Under the pieces are notes generated by a model. It ran no database searches. It was not told where the DNA came from and saw only the letters and a program-made list of their open reading frames with translations. This document shows, one piece after another, positions 23,330-34,285 of a stretch of 64,000 bases of DNA. Source of the DNA: Hypholoma sublateritium FD-334 SS-4. Taxonomy: Eukaryota > Basidiomycota > Agaricomycetes > Agaricales > Strophariaceae. Positions within the stretch are counted from its first letter, which is position 1. Each line of letters starts with the position of its first letter. The stretch covers positions 1,266,405-1,330,404 of the forward strand of contig KN817518.1 in NCBI GenBank assembly GCA_000827495.1, in the 5' to 3' direction. The position numbers were made by a program, and so were the translations under genes.

Positions 23330-24714
23330 TTAGGATGTCGTTGCAAGCATCATGCCGTAGTCCCCTAGGGCACCCATCCAAATCCAGAAGCCTGACCAGC
23401 CGCACCCAACGAAGCCGTTCCAGCAGCTGATCCGGCTTTCGAAGTCGGTCCGGTAGAGCACTCGTGCCAGTTGCACAGCGGCCAGCCCGACGCCCAGGTA
23501 GAAGACCTCGCCATGGGCATTCAGGTACCCCGCGTATGAGACGAACGAGATCGTGGACGCGGATAAACCCGCAAGGATGGGCCGCGAGTGCTCCCCGAAC
23601 AGAAGCGCCGTCGAGCGGATTCCTACTTGCACGTCGTCGCGCTTGTCCTGTGCACGCCCATTTTTTATTCGAGAAGGGCAAGTGAGCATGCACATATACG
23701 GGGAGCGGAGGAGGCGCGGCGCACCTGGTGCGCGTAGATGCTGTCGTACACGAGCGTCCAGCAGACGCCACCCGCATAGAGTGGGAGGCAGACGGCCCAG
23801 TCGACGGCGCCAGCGACCGCGGACCACCCAAGGAGCGCGCCCCAGTTAAACGCCAGGCCTGTAGGCTGAGTATGGATGCGCATCATGCCACGGGACAGGG
23901 GGCTCACCGAGGACAAACTGCGGCCAGTGTGTAAGCCGCTTCATCAGCGGGTACACGGTCACCAGTGACAGCGACGACGCGCCGAGGAGGATGCTACGGG
24001 GGGCAGCGCAGGGTGAGTGTGCGGGCCGGGTGCGCGGAAGTGCGGCGGCGGACGCACCTGTACATATTGAGCTGCGTGAGGACGCCGAGTCCGGCGGTCA
24101 GCTGCCCGGCAAGGAAACCAAGCGCCTGCTTTTGCGAGATGTCCCCACGTGCAAGCGGCCTATCCTTCGTGCGGGCTATGTCCACCGCTGTGTGAGCACC
24201 TGTGAAGGGAAGCGGAAGACATGGGACGCGCACCGACCCCCTTGTCGAGATTCTTGTCCCACATGTCGTTGATCGTGCAGCCGGCGCCGCGCATGACGAG
24301 CGCCCCGAGGCCGAACAGGCTAATATACGTCAGTGGTGCTGTGTACGGCAGTTCGAGCGCGTAGGAAGCCATCGTAATTGACCAAGCTGTGTGCAGGGAA
24401 GAATGAGAATAAGTCGTTCGAGGGCGCGGCACGGACAAACCACAGGGATAGAATAGAAGAAGAGTCCCGATAGGTTTGTCAATCCGCGTTAGATATACAT
24501 AAGGCTGCATCTTTCCGGGGACGCAGTCCACCCATGTCTTTTGCATTACCACAGGTGCCTCCTGCGAAGGCGGGGGTGAGTGAAGGCGGTTCCTAGCTGA
24601 GCATATTGGCGAAGGAATCCGAGAGCAGAATTGAAAGCGTGGAACTAGTATTCGACCGTGACTCAGGCGCGTATGGGTGAGTGGGCGCCTGAATAGAGCG
24701 TAGGGACGAATCAT
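23330..24714 (-). CDS. COQ2: 4-hydroxybenzoate polyprenyltransferase, mitochondrial
   Basis: UbiA-family enzyme that prenylates 4-hydroxybenzoate in ubiquinone synthesis in the inner mitochondrial membrane. Start taken at ATG 24714 ([12 protein letters not shown]), which gives an Arg-rich, acid-free targeting sequence; an upstream in-frame GTG is not a start. The two Asp-rich Mg-prenyl diphosphate motifs are present: NDMWDKNLD, and [13 protein letters not shown] rebuilt over the intron near 23650-23725. [13 protein letters not shown] and the membrane segments [20 protein letters not shown] and [10 protein letters not shown] fit Coq2. It ends at 23330. Five or six short introns. Convergent with the YTP1-like gene. 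Confidence 0.93.
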
Positions 24715-24946
24715 AAGTCTGGTCAACCAGTTCTGGCTGCCGCCGTCAATCACGCTCACGGGACACGACGCGTCCGGACTCCGGACTGCCCTGACGAACT
24801 GATTAGATCATCTGTCCCCTGAGTGCCAGTGTTCATTCGGTGCAGCTTCAGAGCTCCAACATTGATATAAACATGATAAACGCGAGCGAAACATCCAGAT
24901 CGACACTTGGGAGATCAAAGTAACTATTGACTAGCGGGACGACAAC

Positions 24947-25937
24947 CTATGACCATTCCTTTGCAAGCTTGAAATACCACTGCCAATCTTGGGGCAAGAT
25001 AAGGAACGTAAAATAGCTCTCGGAACAAGTGAAGACATACCAGCATACACCTCGCTATCGTCGTCGATAACCCAGCTCCTGACGTGGTACGTTCCAGAGC
25101 GGGCAATCATTCCGGATGGGGATTCCTCTGGCTCGAAGTTCTTGGTGTATGGTTTGCCGTCGGGCGATGGACCATAGGATCCCAGCATTTGTTCCATTTT
25201 GTCAACTGAGTAACAGTAGTTGCATCAGATCTATTCCCGCTGATAAATGTTGGTACCCACCTTTGACACCAGCGCGCTTTACGAGTTGTGAATACCGTAC
25301 ACCCTGTTGATTTGATTAGAGATGCTTTGTTGACTGCTTTCGGGGTAACATATCACTCACGGAAATGATGGAATGGTTGACTTTGAAAGTGATTCGAACG
25401 CTGTTTCCGCATTAGTAATAGTTTAAGCATTGTTTGATGAATCCTCACTTATACTCAATGCCTTCTTTGATGATAATGGGATTCTTCTTTGTGTCTGCAA
25501 GGCGTTCTGGATCATTCAGGTTGAATATGATTTCTTTGCCCGGCGGTAGAGTCGGTGAGGCAAGTTCCAGAGTCAACACAGTGACCTATTGTATGACAGT
25601 TAGATTAATGTACGCAATAGACAACGCGCACTTGAAACCTACTTTTGGACCAGTGGCCGGCGCAGCGGACCCTGGCACGATGCCTAGCGACGCCTTCCAC
25701 CGAGCTAAACTCTCATCTTCAGCGTCGAGTTGCGCATACTCATCTGCGGATTTTGCAGCCCCCGGCTTATAACCTTGAAATGAATGATCAGATATGCAAG
25801 TACCATAAACACAAGCTGCAGCGAACCAGGGGTCAGGGTGGCCTTGAGTTCGTCTTGGTCGTCGACTGGAGGCTGTGAGGAGAGAATCTAATGAGATCGG
25901 AATGGAATATCAAGTAAACGTCACTTACAGCAGACAT
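24947..25937 (-). CDS. RDI1: Rho GDP-dissociation inhibitor
   Basis: Cytosolic chaperone that extracts prenylated Rho GTPases from membranes and keeps them GDP-bound. Start ATG 25937 (MSA, then an intron). Family blocks after splicing: SADEYAQLDAEDESLARWKA, the VTVLTLELASPTLPPGKEII strand, IKEGIEYVRITFKVNHSIIS, SGVRYSQLVKRAGVKVDKME, MLGSYGPSPDGKPYTKNFEP, EEAPSG-like (EEESPSG region), SWVIDDDSEVYADWQWYFKL, ending AKEWS. The Asp/Glu-rich switch-binding helix, the immunoglobulin-like geranylgeranyl pocket and the typical length of about 200 aa are all present. About six short introns, one opening with gttcgc. Confidence 0.92.
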
Positions 25938-26477
25938 GCTGGATAGATTGCGAAGTGGATGGAAGGTGAGTGGACGGTAGCAGGTCTATAAGCTCATCGG
26001 CACGATCGATTTCGCACGGATGCTAATCGGCGCTTGCCGAACAACACATGTTCGGCGCCTAGATTTGAAATAACCCTCCCTCCCTACTACAATGGTACAG
26101 AATATACTTAACTAGACTCTCTGTGGGGCCCAAAAAACTTTGCCCGATTTGAATATGCACTCCTACCCGCAATACAACGTAAGGTCGCCACGCCCATAGC
26201 GTGCTTCCTAAGAGTTCAGCAACACTTTACGAAACGCTGATCTAAAAGCAACAACGCATCTCGAATTTGTGACACGTCAAAAATAAACGCAAGATTTACG
26301 CCATACATTCGAATACAAGCTTATATGTTACAACATGATAGTAAGTGAGTCAAGCACTGACCATAGATCCATATAGATTTCCGTTCAACAGCATTGCACC
26401 ATCTGGAAATGAGAAATGCTGCAGCAAGTAACTGATTGCATACGGACATGCAGAATCCTTGGAAAAACACATGGCAA
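25938..26477. other. Intergenic region RDI1 - CCCH gene
   Basis: 540 bases holding the RDI1 promoter and the 3' end of the CCCH gene, both minus strand. No other signal was recognised. Confidence 0.4.
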
Positions 26478-28352
26478 TCAAGAAGAACATTCGGGGTGCA
26501 TTCCTTCTTCATTTACAAATAACAGCTATTAGAAATGTTATTATGATGAGGCAGACGACATAGCGTACCTCCTTTGAACCAGCACTTCCCCTTGCTCAGG
26601 TGGAAGCATTTTGGGCCATTGGGACATACATGACCCCAACAGCACTGGTCACCGTACGGACATTGCACACCTTTCCGAGCATTAGAGTCATCTTATCAAA
26701 AAGAGATGAAAATAATCTAACCGTTCTTCAACCAATTACACGGAGCCTTTTTGGCATTGTTCGCAAGCGAAACCAGCTGGTCGGGAGAAAGGATGTACTC
26801 GTGAGAGTACTTGCAGATGCCGGCCTAATATAGTGACATTAGGTGAGTCATAGTTATGGATTGGAAGTTCCAAGCTTCTCACCCCTTTAGAACATGTCAT
26901 CAGGTAAAACTCATTGCACGGCGGAGGGTTTTCTAAGAAGAAGGATGAGACAAAAGAACATCAAGTGATAATCAGACAAACGCTTATGGAGTGGCTGAAA
27001 GTCCAATTCCGTGTCAGACCGCATTATGTTCAAATCACATAAACGATTTACCAGGGACGGGTCGACAGGTCGACCAGTAGAACGGGCAGGGGATTGTGGA
27101 CTAATGAGGCCGCCATTCGAAGTGACCGAGCTATAAGAAGGCGTAGCCAATGGTGCAAGCTTCCTCGACACACCCCTTGGAAGCTTCTCCGCGAGAAAGA
27201 GGCCGTCAACGGCGAGACGAGGAAGCGAGAAGACATTAGGTCTGGTGCTGTTTCCTTCTTGCGTATCCTGGAGAGGATGGAGTATAACAATTTTCCCAAG
27301 CATCTGGTCTCGCTCTAAGGCACTTAAAGTCGGCATATATGCCATCGAGTCGTAGCCTGCGTAGTGAAAATTAGCTGAGTAGGCTGTAACGATGTCGCCA
27401 AACACACCTCCAAAGAATAGTCGCAATGTTTGAGGGAAGCAGGTGAATATTTGAATGTATTCTGGCATGGAATAAATCGGTGTTGTCGTGTGCGAAAGAG
27501 AGAATGAAGCGCACCCTTAATTTTGGCCTCGAGCGCATCCTTGCTCTGACCAATATCCACTGTTGTAAATCTGGGCGAAGCCTGAGTAAATCCCTAAATG
27601 CAAAACTGAAGTTAGAGATATTGATATTTTGTTAGATTGTGCGCCTCTCACAATTAAAAATGCATGAAATTGTTCTTGCGAACAGATATTGTTCGCGACT
27701 AGATCTTCCGCCAAATCCGTTTTATTTAAGTAGATTGTAATCCAGAAGGAGAGACGACCATATACGTGGGCTTCTTCATTTGTCAATTGTTCGGCGATGA
27801 CCTGCGTAAGCTGCTGCGCGGCAGCTCGTCCGCCCGCATACCCTTGAATAAGCAATTCTTGATTAAAAAATAGCTCGTCCCCGTTGATAATGCAAAGGAT
27901 TAAAGCGTTTTGGTTCTGCGTACAGGCTACAAATCAGTCCATGCGTGCGAGATGCGACGGAAAAAACTAACGGTTTTGAAGCTATCCATGTTAGACATCT
28001 GCCGGTTGAGCGCTGCCATTTGCACATTATGTGCTTTCACTTCTCGTTCAGAGGCCTCAAGGGCAACGGAGTGGGCTTGTTTCCAAACAGAGAGCTCCAA
28101 CTCCAACTCCGCGACCCGGTTTTCGAGGTCCGCGTTGCGCCTGACAGTCACTGAAGACAGATCTAGGAAGCGGAGCAACAAATCAGTGCCACTGGTTTTT
28201 GTCGAGAAGAATATATCGCAGCGTACTCAGGAGCCGGGTGAGTGTCTCGTCCCTGTTTGTGGAGAACAACAACGATGAGATTGATAATGGAGGATTAGCG
28301 CCCTGACTAACCAGAGCTGCTGGTTCGCCTCGGCCACTGGTTGGGTGGCCAT
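26478..28352 (-). CDS. PIN/NYN-like domain plus CCCH zinc-finger protein (paralogue A)
   Basis: Basidiomycete family with a putative RNA-binding or RNase-like role. Start MATQPVAEANQQ (28352) is the first ATG after an in-frame stop, though a further 5' exon is possible because a ttgcag acceptor lies just upstream. Order: a coiled coil (about 28180-27960), a PIN/NYN-like alpha/beta domain opening with LILCIINGDELFF, then SFWITIYLNKTDLAEDL, DIGQSKDALEAKIK, and FFGG followed by a YDSMAY block, then a disordered linker. Three CCCH-like fingers follow: CNEFYLM..C..C..SH, NWLKNGVQCPYGDQCCWGH, and CPNGPKCFHLSKGKCWFKG..MH. It ends HPECSS with TGA at 26478. The first acidic residue of the fold is Asn here but Asp in paralogue B. 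The nuclease fold is inferred from pattern only. Confidence 0.72.
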
Positions 28353-28981
28353 AACAGGCAGGGAGTGGCTGTTGGTGACAGTTTCAACGGGAGTGTAGTG
28401 GGCGGGAACGAAAGCGTTCTGCAAGAAGAGGCGCCTTTAAACCATGATGGTCTTCCAACCAAAATGAACATCTCGAAAGGTCTTCTCCGGGGACTATTTC
28501 CAGACAGGGAAGGAGCCATTCAGAAATGGAAGTCACAGGGCTATAGGAAGGAGATAAAAATATTCAGCCTGTACCTTCTCGACAAAGTCACACGAACTCT
28601 ACCAATTCACTAGACCTATCCTGACGGCATCGAATCCTGAATGAAGCGCTGACAGCTCCGTTTCAACTATCATACTTGCAATGCACACAAACCCCAGCCA
28701 GTTGTCAATCACCCTGCAGCACCAGATTCCAGATGTTGGCCCCAAGCGTATTGTTCAATAAGTCCAGTCATCTCGGAAAAGTATGGGCCAAAAGTTGAGA
28801 GAATTCATACTTACTGGATGAAAACCAAGAAACAACACCAGCGATAGCCGCCGAAACTCCGCGGGCATATTGCTGCTCCGATCACCTTCGCTGACTTTAA
28901 AAGCTCATGCACACACAAATATTTGGATTCAACATCAAAGGCTATTCAGACACTGCGATCATACAATCCATCGAACTAAAC
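28353..28981. other. Spacer between tandem CCCH paralogues
   Basis: 629 bases between the stop of paralogue B and the start of paralogue A. It should contain the promoter and possibly a 5' exon of A near 28430-28520. Confidence 0.35.
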
Positions 28982-30980
28982 CTACGCCATATCGACAGAT
29001 TGGCTCTTTGGATCTTTGTGCATATCGGCTGGTAGTAAGGACAAGTAAGCCATCTGCATATCCCGACGTTGAGCATGCATACCTCCTACGAATTTACAGC
29101 GATTCTGCTTGAAGAAATGGCATTTTGTCGTCAATGGACAATGATGACCATAACAACAAGACTCCCCCCAGATGCATACGTCGCCTGGGATTCGTGTCAG
29201 CGGTTACTGAGCGACAGATAATGATGACACTGCACTTACCTTTATTCTTTGACGGACAGGGTGACTTCTTCGCATTGAGCCGAATCTCCTTGAAATGGTC
29301 CGCCTCCAGAATATAGTCATGGGCAAATTTGCAGTCCGCGCCAAACTTGCATGTTGATAGATAAAAAAGCGTGCATGGAGGAGGCTTGTCTAGATTTAAT
29401 AGATTAATAAAGGCTGGACCGTGGTCCAATTCCCAGAATACGTACGTTTGGAAAGAGGCTACAAATATAGATCAGATGAGAAGAAGTCAGGAATGAGACG
29501 GAAAACTCACAATATTTGGGTTCAGCCTTCGCGACTTAACATTCGTGAGAGACGGGCGAACATTTGGTAGGCCATCATCACTTCCGTCACTGGAAGAAGT
29601 GCTGTCGCTGGAATCTAATTCAGGCGTGATCGCTCGTTTCTGCTGCGCTGTTTGCACTGCAGATGAATAACTGGGTGGCGTTTTGGGAGCAGGTAATTCA
29701 GTATCCACAGAAGCGAAAGGCAGTTCTTCAAAGCCTTCCTGGATGATTGACGGCGGGGATGCAATGGTCACAGGTATGTCGTCTACTTTAGGCTCAGAGA
29801 AGTGTGGAGAGGTGTCCTTGGTTGAAGATATCAGATGAGGCATATTTTGGTATGATCCCGTGGGTACTATGAGTTTTTGCGGTATGAAAAGCTCCGGGAC
29901 ACTGAAGGAGGGAAGATCAAGGTCGCTAATCCCCATTGCCATATCCGTATAGCCTCGTAGCAGGGTTATTTTGTTCTTAAATCCAGCCGTTATCTGAGAC
30001 CGGAGGGTAGTCACATAACCATTATCATGGCATCCTACAGTATAAGGGAGTTCAACACATATTCTCTTCTTCAGTAGAGATACAATCACTAACCTCCAAA
30101 TATTATTTTTTCGGTCTGCGGAAGACGAATCTCGTCTTCTAACAATGCTAAAAAAGAAGATAGGAAATCAGTGAACTACGCTTGAAATGCAGGTACTCTT
30201 GGGGAGTCCACTTGCCTTTAATTTTAGCATCAGCTGCTTCTTTCTCACTTCCGACATCAATCATCATGAAGCGCTCCGCCGCTTGGTTGAATCCAACAAT
30301 GAATTCTTCGAACCTGTGTTTAGCAACGGGAAGACGTGCGCGACCGAAAGTGTCAGTGAGTCCACGTTTGTTTAGAAACACATAAACCCAAAGTTGGTAT
30401 TGATTGGTGCCATTGGTGGCATTAAGATGCTGAATTATTGAGTCGGATAGTTTCTGTGCGGCGAGATGGCCACCGGATCGGCCTTCCGAAATGAGACCAC
30501 TGTTGAATATGACACCGTCTCCGTCTATGAGAGCAATAACGCGATGACCCTGTTGAATTATCAGCTGACAAAGGTCCGTGTCGTTGTTTCGTCGACTTAC
30601 TTTCAGTTGGTTGTCTAGGTTTTCTATCTTTTTATCTGCTTCCAGCTTGAGAATTTCGACGCGTTTGCGTTCGGCGTCAAGATCGGAATAGGCACGTTGG
30701 TATACTGAGAGTTCTCTTTCAAGGCGTTGAATCGAATTCCGAGAATCGGCATCAGCTTTTATAACGGCGTTAATTTCCTCTGATTATAGCGTGAATCAGA
30801 AAATCAATTGAGAAATAAAAGACTCATAATTCATACCACGCAATTGGTCGAAATGTAGGTGACTAACGATGAAATTTCGTTAGTTAATCGTCATTGTCTG
30901 CAATTAAACCATACTTGCATACGATCGAAACTTTCAGGCATTCCTGGTTCCTGCTGAGTGATTGACTGCTCTGGAAACAT
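28982..30980 (-). CDS. PIN/NYN-like domain plus CCCH zinc-finger protein (paralogue B)
   Basis: Tandem paralogue of the gene at 26478-28352 with the same order. Start ATG 30980 (MFPEQSITQQEPGMPESFD), then a coiled coil (SRNSIQRLERELSVYQRAY). The alpha/beta domain opens with VIALIDGDGVIFNSGLI and continues VYVFLNKRGL, MMIDVGSEKEAADAKIK, IIFGGCHDNGYVTTL and KITLLRGYTDMAMG. A long Ser/Pro/Asp-rich linker (about 29490-29890) leads to three fingers: CTLFYLSTCKFGADCKFAH, PCPSKNKG..C..GESCCYGHHC, and CPLTTKCHFFKQNRCKFVGG followed by MH. It ends at TAG 28982. The acidic positions expected of a PIN/NYN metal site (IDGD, DVG..D, HDNGY) are kept, so this copy could be catalytic; RNA cleavage is only an inference. 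Confidence 0.74.
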
Positions 30981-31891
30981 CGTTTAAAAGATTGCTCGCG
31001 TTCAAGGAGAAATCGAGAAGGGGTGACGTATGAATGGGCACTCTGTTGTGTCTTATAAGTCAAAATTGAGGGTTCGATTTAATATTAAAGCACGCACCAG
31101 ACTTGCATGGCCATCAAGTTCACCAGCCAGTGGGCCTGCGGGCCTAATGCTATGCAAGTAGAGTGTATTATGCACGCCGACAGTGCGTGCTGATGTTGAT
31201 GCCAATATTGAAGTGCGATGAAGCTTCAAAAGCTTGACGTTTCACCGCAGTTTGACATGGCGGGCCATTGTTGTTTGCCGAATTGAAGAACAGAGATGTT
31301 ACGAGTTTCCTCGTTTTCCTTATCCAATGTCTAGTACTGTGAAATGATGGCGATATACATTACGTATCAAGAACAGTGGGAAGTATTTCGAAAGCTAATG
31401 GCACTGGCCAGACAAAGACACACGCCCCTGGGGGTCCATTGTCAAAGGAGTGCGGGAGAAGTTGGATGATAACCGCGCAGTAAGCAGATTGAATTGTGTG
31501 TGCGAGCCATGAAGCAGTGGAGTTCGCCAACAAGTCGCATTGAGGCTGCCTCGAGGCCAGAACTTGGTCGATCCAGGGATGATACGACATACAGATATGG
31601 TCCAGATGTATTCGTCGGATTACACATCTCTTTCGATCTCCAGAGCTGCGGCAAAATCCAAGCGATAATTTAGAAAAAAGAGCTAAGTCGGGAGTTGGTC
31701 GGGAGTCGAAGCTAAAGTCTCAAAAAAGTTGCAAAAAAAGTTGTCCCGACTCGGAAGTAAGTGATTAGTGACGGTCACAAACGCGTCTTGACGCGCCGGA
31801 TGTGACATTCATGTTCCTTGGTTCTTCCCTAATCCTTTCCACTCATTATTCACCTTTACCGCAGCGATACCCCCATTACCTTCTTCCTTGA
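30981..31891. promoter_or_regulatory. Divergent region CCCH paralogue B / CDT1
   Basis: 911 bases between divergent starts. Short minus-strand frames near 31360-31654 have no family resemblance and were not called. The CDT1 side carries two ACGCG-core sites. Confidence 0.35.
31781..31795. promoter_or_regulatory. Paired MCB-type sites upstream of CDT1
   Basis: ACGCGT at 31781-31786 and a second ACGCG core at 31791-31795, about 100 bases before the CDT1 start. ACGCGT is the binding site of the MBF (Swi6/Mbp1-type) G1/S factor in ascomycete yeasts, and fission-yeast cdt1 is an MBF target. Confidence 0.5.
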
Positions 31892-33760
31892 ATGAGCTTA
31901 CATATGTCAGATTTATATACCACACTCCGACTCTCACCCAAGAAGAAACGCAGCCCTTCTGAACTTGATGATGGGAACACGCTCACTCCGAAGAAATTGA
32001 GACTTATGTATGCGTCCGACGTTTCTCGTATATACTTTTTTTAACACTACGTTCCAGCCCGCCTACGCCTCCACCATCTTCTTCTAAATTAACGAAGCAG
32101 TCGCTACCTGCTTCTTTGGCACGCCTCTCCAACATTCAAACAGCGTTGCAGCATGCACTATCCCATGCACTTGCAACATGTGCCATCTCACCTACTTCGG
32201 ATTCCGGAATCGTTCGAAACGTCTTGAATCATATATCACTTACGACCTATTCTGGCTTCACAACATCCTTTGAACTCGATGATCTGAAGCGCCTGTGCTG
32301 GTTATGGGAATGGGATGGAGAGCAACTAGATAGCGAAAAAGTCAAGCAGAAAGTTGCAGCCGACGAGGAAGAAAATCCGTTTATGACTAAATCATCAAGC
32401 TCGATGCCCGCGGAATGGACGCGGGGCTCAATGGGCATTATTCTCAGCCCTGCTACCCACTTTTCCAAGCGCGATCGCAAACGTGTCCCTGCATATGGAA
32501 TCGGAATCGAAGTTGAGATGGACATCGATAAGGATATGGGACCCGGTATGGCTGCAGTAGCTCGCTGGACGGCAACAGGCGAAAAACGTCGCGCAGCGTT
32601 CGTTAAGAAGCTAGAGCGGTGGGCAGAGGTAGGTATTTTTCAGGTTCGTAGAATCGTGTCGCTGATGAGAATACCAACCAGCGCCACCCTGATGGCCAAG
32701 TGCCACAAATTCCTCTTGCGGACATTCCTGAACTCTCTGTGCCTAAAATGTCCACTCTGACTCGTACTCTTGCTTCTGCGTCTCCTTCATCTATCTCTTC
32801 CATCAAACTTCCCGGGCCACCATCTTCTCCGTCTCGCTCTCCTGTGAAACGACCCGCCAGGGATTTTGCAATACCGTTTCCGACTGTTTCCCGTCCGGTT
32901 TCTCCATTTAAAAAGAGTACCATTCTTTTCCCGCAAACCCCATCTCGCCATAATCGAAACAGTGACCTTAGTGACGGTCCTCCCCATACACCGTCGTCGA
33001 CGTCTTCGTCTCCTGCTAAAGATGTATCTGAGCCGTCCACGCCAGTGCATCAGCGAGGAAATAATGAAACACCACTGCAGACGCCAACCACCTCTCGTAG
33101 AGATGCGTTGTATGAACGGATCCGGCAAAGATCGCTGTCAATGTCTCCGACCAAAACCCCTCGCAAAGAATCGCTAGGAAGTCCCAGTAAAATGACAAGA
33201 GATCAAATGCTAAAGATGAGTCAGGATGAACTGAGACGGCGGTGCTTACTTGGTCGATTGGGAGGCGTAGCCGAGAGTATTTGGATGTTAGTTTTTACTT
33301 CATCCACTCCAAACCATTGCTTATAATAAATTCTAGGCTTTTTTCCAATCCTGCTACTGGAGGGTCATCTACACCTGCCAGAAAGCGGCGTGCGTTGCCC
33401 ACAGCCGATGTTGTAACTGCTATCGTGAAATCTTCACCAGTGCCAATATCCACTGCCGAAGCTAATGAGTCTATCAGCATGCTAACCAAACTGTGTCCAT
33501 TTTTCCTCAAGAAGCTCAATATCTCTGGAGGTGAATGGCTTGAGATGCCCGCTCCAACGCCCAGCAATCTAGATGGGCCCTCCGATGGCTCGCCAACGAA
33601 GGGGAAACAAGTGATGCCAACCAGTCCCGGGAGGTTGAGAGGGAAGGAAGAAAGTGCACAGGAACTGCTCAGCCGCAGTCCCAGGAGAATCAAACGAGAA
33701 ACAGGCGGCCTTCGTGAAGTCAGAGAGATCATTCGACGAGAGCTAGAGCTCAATGACTGA
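31892..33760 (+). CDS. CDT1: DNA replication licensing factor Cdt1-like
   Basis: Loads the MCM2-7 helicase onto origins with ORC and Cdc6. Start ATG 31892, with an alternative in-frame ATG at 31904. The N-terminus is Pro/Ser/Lys-rich ([13 protein letters not shown]). A Cdt1 central winged-helix-like domain follows ([30 protein letters not shown]), then a phosphosite-rich disordered linker with many SP/TP sites. The C-terminal MCM-binding winged helix covers about 33410-33560 ([44 protein letters not shown]) and the protein ends in a basic helix RREL. Introns near 32010, 32630 and 33290. The C-terminal domain makes the call; fungal Cdt1 proteins are poorly conserved, so some doubt remains. Confidence 0.8.
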
Positions 33761-34285
33761 TCTACTTGCCGTGCTCAATATATATATGTAGCTAGTACTT
33801 TTGCCTGTAATACCTCGATTTGTCGAATAAAGTTGATTTGTGTCCAAGTCGAATTCATTATATTGAATACGAAATACATAATGTGAAGCTAAAGGGTGAT
33901 TTTACCCTGATTCTACGTTACATAGTGCAAAGAACTCCCTCCACAGATCATCTGATTAGAAGAGGGGAGCGAGATGGCCACCTGTAAAAGCAATCTGTAG
34001 TGTGCATTTTTGTACACGCTGGAAAGATACATGGCCATTGCCTCGACATTGAAGACTCCGTGGAGAAATATGACAAGGTAAGAGCTCAACGGTTCACCGA
34101 TGTCTGAGTATGCGAGAATACAGCCGTCGGTTCAGATCAGGGATGAAAGAAATTACAACTGCAATAGAACTGATTTACACCCTGAAACTGGACTCACAAC
34201 TCCCAAAGCAACAGATAGAAAATTAGATGATTGGCCTCGAATTGACACTGGAAGATAGCAACACAGTCCCTTTCCAATTGCTCAA
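33761..34285. other. Convergent 3' region CDT1 / oxidoreductase
   Basis: 525 bases between convergent stops. No coding block or structured repeat was recognised. Confidence 0.4.

Noticed and set aside
24715..24759. Upstream extension of COQ2 (starting with GTG)
   Set aside because: Nuclear fungal genes start with ATG; the first in-frame ATG at 24714 gives a good mitochondrial targeting sequence.
31066..31082. GGGTTCGAT word resembling a tRNA T-loop
   Set aside because: No matching acceptor stem, anticodon arm or D-arm within 90 bases on either strand.
31360..31654. Two overlapping minus-strand frames upstream of CDT1
   Set aside because: No family resemblance, they overlap each other, and the region is a divergent promoter.
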